From: Legionella sp.
Lineage (GTDB): Bacteria; Pseudomonadota; Gammaproteobacteria; Legionellales; Legionellaceae
Length of the DNA: 32,029 bases
Reading direction: 5' to 3'
Assembly: GCA_030694525.1 (NCBI GenBank)
Contig: JAUXYG010000092.1
Span: 1-32,029, forward strand
Of this stretch, positions 15,892 through 23,562 are shown one piece after another. Position numbers and translations under genes: made by a program. The notes under the pieces were generated by a model. It saw only the letters and a list, made by a program, of their open reading frames with translations. It did no database searches and had not been told where the DNA came from. Position 1 is the stretch's first letter. Each line of letters begins with the position of its first letter.

Positions 15892-18105
15892 TTAACTCTT
15901 GCTATAACATTGCGGTCTCTTTATTTGGCCCTGTGTTGGAAGTACTAGTTGAGTCATTCCACATTGATCCGTTCGATAAAAAGGAATGTCTAATCGAAGC
16001 ATATTTTCCAGAGTTTGAGCGTGGGGGAATTGAAAGCGATTATCAAACCCGAGTGATGCAATAGCATACCGTGGTTTAACTTCAAGCAAAAACCGATAGG
16101 AGGAAGAGGTTTTACTGCCATGGTGGGGAACTATTAAAATATCCGATTTTAGTTGTTCCCCATATTCAGTTACCAGATAATCTTCTGCAACCTGTTCTAT
16201 ATCACCGGCTAATAAAATACTACTGGTGGCATTACGCGCTTGTAGAATGCAGGAGTTATTGTTCTTATCATGGAAATTTTTCTTTATGGGTAAAAAGCGA
16301 AAATGCACATCATCCCAAGTCCAGGGTGGAAAATCATGACAATTTACTCCGTGATCAAAATATTTTAAATTATTGACTAATAATTGACTCGCGGGAATTT
16401 CTTCTTCTATCGACCGTAAGCCTCCACGGTGATCTTTATCAGGATGACTGATTATTATTTTATCTACTTTTTTTATTTGAACCGACTTAAAAAAAGGCAA
16501 AATGACCATTTTACCTAAATCACTTCCTTGAAAAAATTGATCCCCGGTATCATAAAGAGCGATATGATTTTTAGTCTGTAATACAACGGCAAGGCCTTGT
16601 CCGACATCAAGAATCTGTACTAATAATTCGCCAGATTGTACCTCTGAATGAGTTGAGGAAAACAGGGGTACTAATAGCCATAATCCCGCTATATTATTAA
16701 AGGGTTTAACAGGCAGTACAACTATTATCAGTAATGCTACCAATAGAGACAAAACCATAACCAGAGAGGTTAGTGGCCAAGTTATATTAATCAAGGAAAG
16801 GTGCTCTATCCAGGTCAGTCCACCAAACAGTATAGTAATGAGCCAACCTAAAGGTTTCATGATTAACCAGGCCCACGAATAAGAATTCAGGAGCATAGTC
16901 AGCAGTGCTAACGGAATTATAAAAAATCCAACTAGAGGAATAGCAAAAAGATTTGCGAAAAATCCATTAATGGAACCATAAGAAAACCAAAATAAAGTCA
17001 GTGGCATTAATCCAATCAGGCAACTTAATTGTACTGCAAGAGCACCAGAATACCCTTTTAAACGCCAGCGTTGCTGCGTGAGAAGAATGCATGCTACTGC
17101 TAAAAATGAAAAATAAAATCCTTGCATAAATACGGCATGAGGCTCCATAAATAAAACACCAAAAATGGCGTAGCGCCAGATCTGCCAGGAAGTGAGACGC
17201 TGTTTACCCAGACATTGAATAGTATAAAACAGACAACCTATTAATGCCCTTTGTACGGGAGGTGCGAAGCCCGCTAAAAAGGCATAAAGAACTGCAACAA
17301 TGAGTCCGCCAATGCTGGCGACTGATATCGCCGGTATTCGCAAACATAAATAACTGCTCCTTGTCCACAAATTACGAATAATCCAAAAAACCAGACCAGA
17401 TAGCAGTGCAATATGTTCCCCAGAAATTCCAAATAAATGAGTTGTTCCCGTGCGCCTGAAAAGATTCCAGTCATCTTGTCCTATATGTGAGGTCAAATTG
17501 AGTGTTAATGCTGCAATTACTCCAGCGGTTTTTTTGTCTGGTGCCAGATGAACAAGTGAGGTACTTAAATGTTCGCGTAAAGGCAACCAGGAAAAGGGCG
17601 CAGGATTTGCATCAGGCAATAATTGATTATCTTTTCCGTTAATATAACCTGTCCAGAGAATATGACGAGTGGCTAAGGTAGTGACGTAATCGTAACTTCC
17701 CGGATTATTGAAGTTTTTGGGTCTTTTTAATTTAGCAGATAACTGCCAGTGTTGATTTGCGTGCAAGGCAGGTATTTGATTATACCAAGACATCTGCACT
17801 AACCCTTGGGCTGGATGGCCATTAATTTCACTAATTCGAAAAACAAACTGGGTTTTATGATCCCCTTGCAATGGAATCGAATCAATTACACCTCGTATTG
17901 ATGCATGAGGAATCACTTGCGCATTTGGAAACCCTTTAGGTGACTCCAGGTATTGATGCGACCATGCCAGGAACATGCCTAAAAAAAAGAGGTTTAGAAT
18001 GGCCAATCGCGGAGTGATGAATAAAAAAAGTGCTACGATTAGCAGTAGGTAATGATTATGGGTATAGACATAAATTATGCCGATGAGAAAACAAAAAATT
18101 TCCAT
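15892..18105 (-). CDS. comEC: ComEC/Rec2 DNA-uptake channel
   Basis: ComEC forms the inner-membrane channel that brings single-stranded DNA into the cytoplasm during natural transformation. The N-terminal part has two or three helices and an OB-like periplasmic domain. The competence domain at about 215-460 has many helices and the motif FGISGEHIALLSG. The C-terminal metallo-beta-lactamase-like domain starts near 495 (QILDVGQGLAVVL; YDTGD; SHPDKDHRGG with His/Asp metal ligands near 551; later VPHHGSKTSS). The length (~737 aa) is normal. The frame extends to a TTG at 18141, but ATG 18105 (MEIFCFLIGIIYVYT) is the more credible start. A pilin gene lies upstream on the same strand, which fits a competence/type IV pilus grouping. 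Confidence 0.92.
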   Translation of the reverse strand: MEIFCFLIGIIYVYTHNHYLLLIVALFLFITPRLAILNLFFLGMFLAWSHQYLESPKGFPNAQVIPHASIRGVIDSIPLQGDHKTQFVFRISEINGHPAQGLVQMSWYNQIPALHANQHWQLSAKLKRPKNFNNPGSYDYVTTLATRHILWTGYINGKDNQLLPDANPAPFSWLPLREHLSTSLVHLAPDKKTAGVIAALTLNLTSHIGQDDWNLFRRTGTTHLFGISGEHIALLSGLVFWIIRNLWTRSSYLCLRIPAISVASIGGLIVAVLYAFLAGFAPPVQRALIGCLFYTIQCLGKQRLTSWQIWRYAIFGVLFMEPHAVFMQGFYFSFLAVACILLTQQRWRLKGYSGALAVQLSCLIGLMPLTLFWFSYGSINGFFANLFAIPLVGFFIIPLALLTMLLNSYSWAWLIMKPLGWLITILFGGLTWIEHLSLINITWPLTSLVMVLSLLVALLIIVVLPVKPFNNIAGLWLLVPLFSSTHSEVQSGELLVQILDVGQGLAVVLQTKNHIALYDTGDQFFQGSDLGKMVILPFFKSVQIKKVDKIIISHPDKDHRGGLRSIEEEIPASQLLVNNLKYFDHGVNCHDFPPWTWDDVHFRFLPIKKNFHDKNNNSCILQARNATSSILLAGDIEQVAEDYLVTEYGEQLKSDILIVPHHGSKTSSSYRFLLEVKPRYAIASLGFDNRFQFPHAQTLENMLRLDIPFYRTDQCGMTQLVLPTQGQIKRPQCYSKS

Positions 18106-18221
18106 TTTTTCTTTGCAAGTAGGACATTCCAATTGCTGCAATGTAATCAGGTAGCGGTATAATGTAAAGTAATTCCGTTAAAATCCAGCCTGATTAACAC
18201 TATGAAGTTCAGGAATACTCT

Positions 18222-18659
18222 CTAACTCCAACATTCATTCGTTACATTTCCTCCTGAATTTAAGGCAGTTTTCAGTCCATTATTCGTAATCTTAAAAGAG
18301 GCACACTGCGTGTCAGCACTTTGACTTTCAAGAGCTGTTGCAATGAGAGTATAGGTTTTGGGGTCACGATTTAATAATGAAATAGAATAAAAATGTTCTA
18401 TAGATAAATGCGGGAATGCGGGTAACGAAGCGCAATCAGCGATATAGGAGTAATTGCTATTAAAACATTCTTCCAGGGCAAGTTGATCATGGGCCAGGGT
18501 AATTAAGGCATCGGTACGACGCGCTTTACGAACGGAACTTAGATAAGAGGGATAAGCTATACTGCCTAAAAGGGCACTAATTAACAATACAATTAATATC
18601 TCAATGAGCGTGAAGCCAGCTTTTGGGGTGGTGCTGGTTTGGAACAACAGGAATTTCAT
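18222..18659 (-). CDS. pilE: type IV pilin-like protein (PilE/minor pilin family)
   Basis: This is a prepilin with a 15-residue basic leader ending KAG, followed by the class III signal FTLIEILIVLLISALLGSIAYPSY. Cleavage by PilD after G15 leaves F as residue 1 and Glu at +5 (E20), both needed for assembly. The C-terminal half has paired Cys residues (ECFNSNYSYIADC; QCASF...NECWS) consistent with the D-region loop. At 145 residues it is the size of PilE-type pilins. AAGGA lies 6 nt before ATG 18659. It may be a major or minor subunit of the uptake or twitching pilus. comEC lies 80-120 nt downstream, and the neighbour on the other side is an RNA helicase gene rather than further pilus genes. 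Confidence 0.85.
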   Translation of the reverse strand: MKFLLFQTSTTPKAGFTLIEILIVLLISALLGSIAYPSYLSSVRKARRTDALITLAHDQLALEECFNSNYSYIADCASLPAFPHLSIEHFYSISLLNRDPKTYTLIATALESQSADTQCASFKITNNGLKTALNSGGNVTNECWS

Positions 18660-18688
18660 TTAAATCCTTTTAAATGGTCTTAATTTAA

Positions 18689-18710
18689 ATCCCGCAGTAA
18701 ACTACGGGAT
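18689..18710 (-). terminator. terminator hairpin downstream of rhlE
   Basis: This is a GC-rich inverted repeat centred at 18699-18700, with six-base outer arms at 18689-18694 and 18705-18710. The inner arms continue with one mismatch. It lies 20 nt after the rhlE stop codon on the minus strand and is followed there by an AT-rich stretch. Confidence 0.5.
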
Positions 18711-18729
18711 GTGGGATTGAAGCAGGTTT

Positions 18730-19989
18730 TTATTTGGTTTTAGCAGCACGCCTGGCAAAAGGTTTTCGATCCGTTTTATTTGCCGGGGAAGCAGATTTTC
18801 TTTTGAATGGAGTATTTCTTTTAGGTGGTATGGAGGTTGCGGTATTGGGAAGATTATGATTAGGTTCAAAATCCTCTATTTCCACACGCTCTAATTTTCT
18901 TTTAATTAATTTTTCTATTGCCATTAATTGACCCGCCTCATCAGCAGAAACCAATGATACTGCCAGACCAGATGCCCCGGCACGACCCGTTCTACCTATT
19001 CGATGAACGTAATCTTCGGGAACCTGGGGAAGATCAAAATTAACGACACAGGGCAATTGATCTATATCAATACCGCGTGCAGCAATATCGGTTGCTACGA
19101 GTATATGCAACTCCCCTGATTTAAATTCAGCCAAAGCTTTAGTGCGCTGGGACTGAGATTTATTACCATGGATTGCAGCAGCATAAATATGTTCTTCAGC
19201 TAATTGCTTTACTAGTTTATTGGCGCCATGTTTGGTACGGGAGAATACTAAAGTTTGTCCCCATTTGTTTTTATGAATCAGATGACTTAATAAAGCGGGC
19301 TTACGGCTCTTGTCTACTGGATGCACCATCTGTTTAATGGCAACTACCGTTGCATTTCGCGGGGCGACATCAATTTCAACAGGTTGATTTAATATCCCTT
19401 TTACCAAAGCACGAATTTCTTCAGAGAATGTTGCAGAGAACATTAAATTTTGTCGGTTTCTGGGTAATAATTTGATGATTCGTTTAATGTCATGAATGAA
19501 TCCCATATCCAACATGCGATCCGCTTCATCCAGAATAAGCGTATTTACTTCATCCAGTTGAATAGCACGTTGTTGGTGTAAATCCAGTAAACGTCCCGGA
19601 GTTGCTACCAATATTTCCACACCTCCTCGCAATTTCATCATTTGTGGACTAATTTTCACACCACCAAATACAACTGCTGAGCGCAGGGATAAATGCTTAC
19701 CGTATTGAACGATACTTTCCTGTACCTGAGCTGCAAGCTCTCGTGTCGGGGTTACGATTAAAACTTTGGTATGATTACTCTTGGCTCGGGGCATATCATG
19801 AAGCTTATGCAGGATAGGCAGCACGAAACTGGCCGTTTTCCCGGTGCCTGTTTGGGCTGAAGCCAGCACATCTTTACCCTTTAGAACTGCTGGTATCGCC
19901 TGGATTTGAATGGGGGAGGGTTCAGTGTAGCCTAATTCTTCTACAGCGCGAAGTAGTGGCTCTATCAATCCCAAAGACTTAAAACTCAT
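18730..19989 (-). CDS. rhlE: DEAD-box ATP-dependent RNA helicase, RhlE type
   Basis: RhlE-type helicases remodel RNA duplexes in ribosome maturation and mRNA decay. All motifs are present in order: the Q motif ([14 protein letters not shown]), [32 protein letters not shown], the helicase C motifs including [11 protein letters not shown], and HRIGRTGR. A basic tail rich in Lys, Arg and Pro follows ([15 protein letters not shown]), as in RhlE. I use ATG 19989 because AAAGGA sits just upstream of it; the longer frame from 20007 would place that site inside the coding region. It is probably monocistronic. Confidence 0.92.
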   Translation of the reverse strand: MSFKSLGLIEPLLRAVEELGYTEPSPIQIQAIPAVLKGKDVLASAQTGTGKTASFVLPILHKLHDMPRAKSNHTKVLIVTPTRELAAQVQESIVQYGKHLSLRSAVVFGGVKISPQMMKLRGGVEILVATPGRLLDLHQQRAIQLDEVNTLILDEADRMLDMGFIHDIKRIIKLLPRNRQNLMFSATFSEEIRALVKGILNQPVEIDVAPRNATVVAIKQMVHPVDKSRKPALLSHLIHKNKWGQTLVFSRTKHGANKLVKQLAEEHIYAAAIHGNKSQSQRTKALAEFKSGELHILVATDIAARGIDIDQLPCVVNFDLPQVPEDYVHRIGRTGRAGASGLAVSLVSADEAGQLMAIEKLIKRKLERVEIEDFEPNHNLPNTATSIPPKRNTPFKRKSASPANKTDRKPFARRAAKTK

Positions 19990-20151
19990 AATATTTCCTT
20001 TATACATCTCATTTCTGACAAAGAATTGTGCGTATTACTCAATTCAATGTGACTATTTTTGAAACAATTATACCATAGAACCTGGATAATAAGTGATTAA
20101 ATGGAAATTATTTTTAAACAATTCAAAAAGATTTGTAAAAAAATGAATGAG

Positions 20152-20703
20152 TTAAAGTATGTTACATGAGGGTTTGCATTTATTAAATTCTTCGGTACTT
20201 TTTTTGAAGCGAAAAGTAATTGCAGGAAGATTTTTCGTTTGCTGCATTATGTCCTCAATTTTTTTCCCACGAGCCAGGGCTCGCTCAATATTATCTTGCA
20301 TTATTTTTTTAGTCTCACTCAATTCTTTTTCTATCTCGTGCAATTGATAATTGTCACAGTATTTTTCTAAATTGGTCGCAATTTCTGCAAAAGGTATTTT
20401 TTTAATAATTATATGATAGTGAAGCCATTTAATTTGTAATGAAGTAAGTTGCGTATCACAAGCGATTACAAAAAAACTGTCAACCAGTTTTGCGGCATAA
20501 AAAAAATAATTGTTCTTTTGAATGCAATCGCAGAACCCGGCATCCATATTGATGCAAAAATCAAAAATCTCCTGGGTCCATGAGCGGAGATAGTTTTGGA
20601 AAAAGGTCTGCTTGAGATTTAACGCTCTGGACGTATGCCAAATAATACTCTTTTTGTTATTGGTGTTGGTATCAAAATAAGCTCCGATAGCATAACAGAT
20701 CAT
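20152..20703 (-). CDS. Ykt6-like R-SNARE mimic with longin domain and CaaX box
   Basis: The whole 183-residue protein follows the plan of the eukaryotic R-SNARE Ykt6. Residues ~1-115 read as a longin domain, with strands around MICYAIGAYF, the helix TFFQNYLRSWTQEIFDF, the strand YFFYAAKL and DSFFVIACD. Residues ~123-168 are the SNARE helix. LSETKKIMQDNIERALARGK can be laid without gaps on Ykt6's SNARE motif from memory, placing R145 at the ionic zero layer followed by the same Gly. The C-terminus is C176-KPS-C180-NIL: CNIL is a CaaX box (the final Leu favours geranylgeranylation), and C176 is placed where Ykt6-like proteins can be palmitoylated. AGGAAGAG lies 6 nt before the ATG. No bacterial role fits, so a host-membrane-fusion effector is inferred. 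SNARE-like proteins are known in Legionellales; this one carries a full longin-SNARE-CaaX layout. Confidence 0.85.
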   Translation of the reverse strand: MICYAIGAYFDTNTNNKKSIIWHTSRALNLKQTFFQNYLRSWTQEIFDFCINMDAGFCDCIQKNNYFFYAAKLVDSFFVIACDTQLTSLQIKWLHYHIIIKKIPFAEIATNLEKYCDNYQLHEIEKELSETKKIMQDNIERALARGKKIEDIMQQTKNLPAITFRFKKSTEEFNKCKPSCNIL

Positions 20704-20789
20704 AAGTTCTCTTCCTGAGAATTGTATCCTTAATTCATCATATACGGAAAAGAGCTGATTTATCCAGTTTAGAGTTTACATGAAGCAAC

Positions 20790-20837
20790 TGCTCCTCCCT
20801 CCTACGTGCCTCGGCTTGTCCGAGGCATCCAGGAGAT
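20790..20837 (+). repeat. 48-bp REP-like repeat, left copy
   Basis: This sequence recurs in reverse complement at 21115-21162 with 47 of 48 identical positions. Inside it is a hairpin, GCCTCGG - CTTGT - CCGAGGC, with a 7-bp GC-rich stem. It is flanked by CTACGT on one side and ATCC on the other, recalling REP elements mobilised by TnpA-REP transposases. The GC-rich composition contrasts with its surroundings. Confidence 0.8.
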
Positions 20838-21114
20838 CTAGATTAAGAACAAATCACCTTATACAGATCACGCTATTTTGGGTTAAGCGCGTCGAGGAGC
20901 TTATAAATAAATCGAATGCATTTCGTAATAGACCAACAGATGAACATTATACTGAGCAGTAAATCCTGGTATCACCTTAGCTTTATGCTCCTAAATCCGT
21001 TTAATCATCTGAGGTTAAGCCCACATATAGAGTACCATTGCGCCATTATATTATGAGTTTGCTTTTATTAATCAACGGATTTATATTTTTAATTTAGCTT
21101 TTTTTAACTTGAGC

Positions 21115-21162
21115 ATCTCCTGGATGCCTCGGACAAGCCGAGGCACGTAGGCGGGAGGAGCA
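21115..21162 (-). repeat. 48-bp REP-like repeat, right copy (inverted)
   Basis: This is the inverted partner of 20790-20837, differing at one base. It has the same internal 7-bp hairpin. The two copies face each other across 277 nt, as in a BIME-like pair or the terminal repeats of a MITE. No obvious target-site duplication is visible at the outer edges. Confidence 0.8.
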
Positions 21163-21377
21163 ATTGTCAACACGCCCTAATTTAAATCGGAATGTTTCTT
21201 CCTGGTTGAAAAGGAGTCGTAACCTATAATTCTGCAAGAAAATTTTTAACGGTCTTCATAATATTTTAATAAGAATTAAAACTAAAAAATAACTTATAGA
21301 ATCATAGAAAGTATTTACAAAGAGCTTAATAGATAAATATCTACCAACTCGAATAAATAATATTTGATTCTTACTGA

Positions 21378-22061
21378 TTAGATAATTTCCCATTTCTTAT
21401 CATTGGCAATCTGAAGCAATTGTTGATCCGCGCCAACGATGACGGAATGTCCGACCCGGTTTAAAACAGGAACATCTGAAAAATGTGCCCCATAAGCATA
21501 AGACTCTTGCCAATCCACATTTTTATTGTGGAAGTGTTTCATGATTGCGATAAATTTACCTAATCCAACTGTATGAATTCCTTTTAATTCCCCAGTTAAT
21601 AGTCCATCTCTAATGTGTGGGGTTACATAAAAATAGTGTTCAATGGATAAATAAGCGATTAAAGGATCTAGAGGAGCAAAAAATCCTCCAGACACTAAAA
21701 CAATTCTATATTGCTCTCGTTGATGATTTTTTAATCTTTCTAGCACTTTTTCATTAAATGCCCCACTATTTTCTAACACGCTTTTTTCAAACCATTTTTT
21801 CCCAATACTTCTTAAAATTGTTGCATTGATGCCTTTGAAATTCATGTAATAATATTGGTTGATAAGCTCTTTCGTTGAATAATCCTCTGGATTATTAGTT
21901 ATATGATGTAACAAATAGTCCAATTTTTTTGTGCCGGCAATAGTCCCATAATATTCGTTTAGAAAAAATCTGAGGAAGGATAGGGTACTGTCGCAGGTTA
22001 AAATCGTATCATCAATATCAAACAAAGCCAGTTTTAGTTTTAATTCGTTATCTGCATCCAT
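21378..22061 (-). CDS. HAD-superfamily (subclass IB) phosphatase-like protein
   Basis: This is a SerB-like HAD hydrolase of 227 residues. Motif I is FDIDDT with nucleophile D15 and general acid D17. Motif II is VLVSGG with S124, motif III is the Lys in GLGKF (K169), and the cap lies between motifs I and II. Motif IV reads YGAHFSD: the second acidic residue D196 is kept, but the usual first Asp of the GDxxxD pattern is A192. Magnesium binding may be weakened or the substrate unusual. The ATG at 22061 follows the YciI gene by 3 nt, making it the last gene of a three-gene minus-strand unit. The substrate, probably a small phosphomonoester, is unknown. Confidence 0.82.
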   Translation of the reverse strand: MDADNELKLKLALFDIDDTILTCDSTLSFLRFFLNEYYGTIAGTKKLDYLLHHITNNPEDYSTKELINQYYYMNFKGINATILRSIGKKWFEKSVLENSGAFNEKVLERLKNHQREQYRIVLVSGGFFAPLDPLIAYLSIEHYFYVTPHIRDGLLTGELKGIHTVGLGKFIAIMKHFHNKNVDWQESYAYGAHFSDVPVLNRVGHSVIVGADQQLLQIANDKKWEII

Positions 22062-22064
22062 GAT

Positions 22065-22361
22065 CTATCCAGATATAAAGTTGGACAGTTCATCTTGATA
22101 AAAGAACGGATCAAAATGACTTATTGTATAAGAAGCGAGTTTGTTTTTAACGAAAGGGTCCTTGTTAATTAGTGCATCTAATTGCTCTTTAGGCATATCG
22201 ACAGCCAACATAATGCTCCCACGTACTCTGGTCTTTTGACCTGCGAGAATGAATAATTTTTCTTGCATTGCCTCATTAACCCACCGGGTATGTTCTGCAA
22301 TATGAACATTTAAATTTGATTGTTCCTCATGGAAATGAACTTGAAGTACATACATTATCAT
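22065..22361 (-). CDS. YciI-family protein
   Basis: This is a 98-residue protein with the YciI dimeric ferredoxin-like fold: MYVLQVHFHEE at the start, an HTRWVNEAMQEKLFILAG helix-strand unit with the conserved His, and DPFVKNKLASYTISHFDPF near the end (the common 'DPF...gl...' motif). YciI proteins resemble muconolactone isomerases and often act as small enzymes or accessory domains of unknown reaction. It overlaps the upstream 65-residue gene by 4 nt (ATGA) and precedes the HAD gene by 3 nt, so the three are clearly an operon. Confidence 0.82.
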   Translation of the reverse strand: MIMYVLQVHFHEEQSNLNVHIAEHTRWVNEAMQEKLFILAGQKTRVRGSIMLAVDMPKEQLDALINKDPFVKNKLASYTISHFDPFFYQDELSNFISG

Positions 22362-22555
22362 TTGTCCTGATTATTATTTAAAAAAGTCTGAACCTTGGCA
22401 ATGGGATTAATTCTTATGGGGCTTATTCCGAATATAATTAAAGCAATGGCAAATACCGTAAAGGAATATATGAATTTTGTTTGAATCATAGATTCAAAAA
22501 TAAAAGTAAAATAAGGGATGATACACATAATTTCCAAGAGAGTTGAATCCTTCAT
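22358..22555 (-). CDS. small membrane protein, first gene of the YciI-HAD operon
   Basis: I do not recognise a family for this 65-residue protein. It has one or two hydrophobic stretches (LLEIMCIIPYFTFIF and FIYSFTVFAIALIIFGI) and a short polar tail. It is probably real because its stop codon overlaps the YciI start by 4 nt and an AGGA-type site precedes its ATG at usable distance. It is separated from the divergent regulator gene by 182 nt that contain a palindrome at 22651-22663. Confidence 0.6.
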   Translation of the reverse strand: MKDSTLLEIMCIIPYFTFIFESMIQTKFIYSFTVFAIALIIFGISPIRINPIAKVQTFLNNNQDK

Positions 22556-22650
22556 TTTAAAATCCTGTCTGATAATTTTTACTTCGATTCGAATTGAATT
22601 ATTGATTTTATTTGGATCATACTGTTTTTTTTAATCCTGTCAATTTTTTT

Positions 22651-22663
22651 CTACGAAACGTAG
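22651..22663. promoter_or_regulatory. 13-bp palindrome, candidate operator
   Basis: The sequence CTACG AAA CGTAG is a perfect dyad with a 3-nt centre. It lies between the divergent small-protein/YciI/HAD operon and the helix-turn-helix regulator gene, about 75 nt before the regulator's ATG. Such a position suits an operator for that regulator. This is inference from place and symmetry only. Confidence 0.35.
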
Positions 22664-22709
22664 TAATTAATTCGTTTTAATGTAAACTGTACTGATTATT
22701 AAGTTGTTT

Positions 22710-22715
22710 TATAAT
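22710..22715 (+). promoter_or_regulatory. -10 element for the S24-like regulator gene
   Basis: A perfect TATAAT lies 22 nt before ATG 22738. I see no good -35 at 16-18 nt upstream (CTGTAC at 22687-22692 is poor). This placement leaves a very short leader and agrees with the lack of a clear Shine-Dalgarno sequence. Confidence 0.4.
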
Positions 22716-22737
22716 ACTAAATTCAATACACAGCCTA

Positions 22738-23409
22738 ATGACTCCTAAAAAATACATAAAGAAAGTGATTGTTGATAACGAAGAGGCCAGTGCGGAGTAT
22801 CGCGCAATAAGATTGCGTAAAATTCGAAATCTTGCCAATTTAAGTCGTAAAGACTTATGCAACACTGATTTCCTAAAATTAAATACTTATAAAGGTTGGG
22901 AGTTAGCACGTTTTGGTGGTTTGCCACTGGATGGTGCTGAGCGAGTTGTTCTTCGTGTCGCCAAAGAAAATGTTTTTTGCTCTGTTGAGTGGCTTTTATA
23001 TGGCACAGGTCAGGAACCCTATATTCTCCCTCAAATCAATGACAATAAAGTACTTGATGAGACAGAGCTGATTTTAAAAGAAATTCTGGTTTTTCAAAGT
23101 TTATACAAAGATACTGTTTACGCTAAAATAACAGATGATGCTCTTTTGCCTGATTATATTGAAGGAGATTATGTTGCGGGAATTAAATTTTTTGGGCAGG
23201 ATATGTCCTTGGCATTGAATCAAGTGTGTCTGGTTGAGTTATCTAACGGTCAATTGATGGTTCGATATCTGAAACAAAATCAGCACAATAAAAAATTTCA
23301 ATTATTGGCAACTAATATTAATAATACTTTAGAAATCGCGCAACCATCCGACATACAGTTAAATTTTGCTGCTCCTGTTATAAGACATTATAAAAAAAGA
23401 AGCATCTGA
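22738..23409 (+). CDS. phage-repressor-like regulator, HTH plus degenerate S24 domain
   Basis: The protein has an N-terminal helix-turn-helix-like region at about 22-90 (IRLRKIRNLANLSRKDLC ... GWELARFGGLPL ... VEWLLYGTG, the last phrase being common in XRE repressors). The C-terminal half resembles the LexA/CI S24 domain. The expected serine motif G-D-S-M-x-P is here D-D-A-L-L-P, so the catalytic Ser is A135, while the following GD (143-144) is kept. The later Lys position appears to read VRYL, i.e. Arg. Self-cleavage is therefore unlikely, and the domain probably serves dimerisation. It is divergent from the small-protein/YciI/HAD operon and next to the nucleotidyltransferase gene. Its targets are unknown. 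Confidence 0.75.
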   Translation: MTPKKYIKKVIVDNEEASAEYRAIRLRKIRNLANLSRKDLCNTDFLKLNTYKGWELARFGGLPLDGAERVVLRVAKENVFCSVEWLLYGTGQEPYILPQINDNKVLDETELILKEILVFQSLYKDTVYAKITDDALLPDYIEGDYVAGIKFFGQDMSLALNQVCLVELSNGQLMVRYLKQNQHNKKFQLLATNINNTLEIAQPSDIQLNFAAPVIRHYKKRSI

Positions 23410-23525
23410 AGTATTTGTCCCTTATCTAAATTGTTTTGGGCTTAAGGGTTGCTAATTGCTATTTTACCACGCTTATTCAAATATCAGTTTAATCTAAGAC
23501 GATGTCATTAATTTTAACAGTTGTG

Positions 23526-23531
23526 TATAAT
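23526..23531 (+). promoter_or_regulatory. -10 element for the nucleotidyltransferase-domain gene
   Basis: A perfect TATAAT lies inside the part of the open frame upstream of ATG 23563. Transcription starting ~7 nt after it would exclude the TTG at 23521 as a start and leave a leader of about 25 nt. The -35 is weak (TGTCAT at 23503-23508, 17 nt away). Confidence 0.45.
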
Positions 23532-23562
23532 CTGGACATCCAAGGTTGTGGCAAGAACAATT

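Larger units (their letters stand above)
20704..21377. other. 674-nt intergenic region with an inverted-repeat-bounded segment
   Basis: No convincing gene lies here. The region upstream of the SNARE-like gene (20704-20789) must hold its promoter, but I see only weak -10-like sequences and no PmrA box. Two 48-bp copies of one repeat in opposite orientation (20790-20837 and 21115-21162) enclose 277 nt of AT-rich sequence. A 60-codon plus-strand frame at 20780-20962 begins inside the first repeat and looks spurious. The segment could be a small non-autonomous element or a pair of REP-like repeats. Confidence 0.6.

Noticed and set aside
20159..20347. 62-codon plus-strand frame opposite the SNARE-like gene
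   Set aside because: It is antisense to the conserved SNARE helix and CaaX region and reads as hydrophobic shadow sequence.
20780..20962. 60-codon plus-strand frame beginning MKQLLLPPTCLG
   Set aside because: Its first third is the 48-bp repeat, it has no ribosome binding site, and its composition looks like read-through of noncoding DNA.
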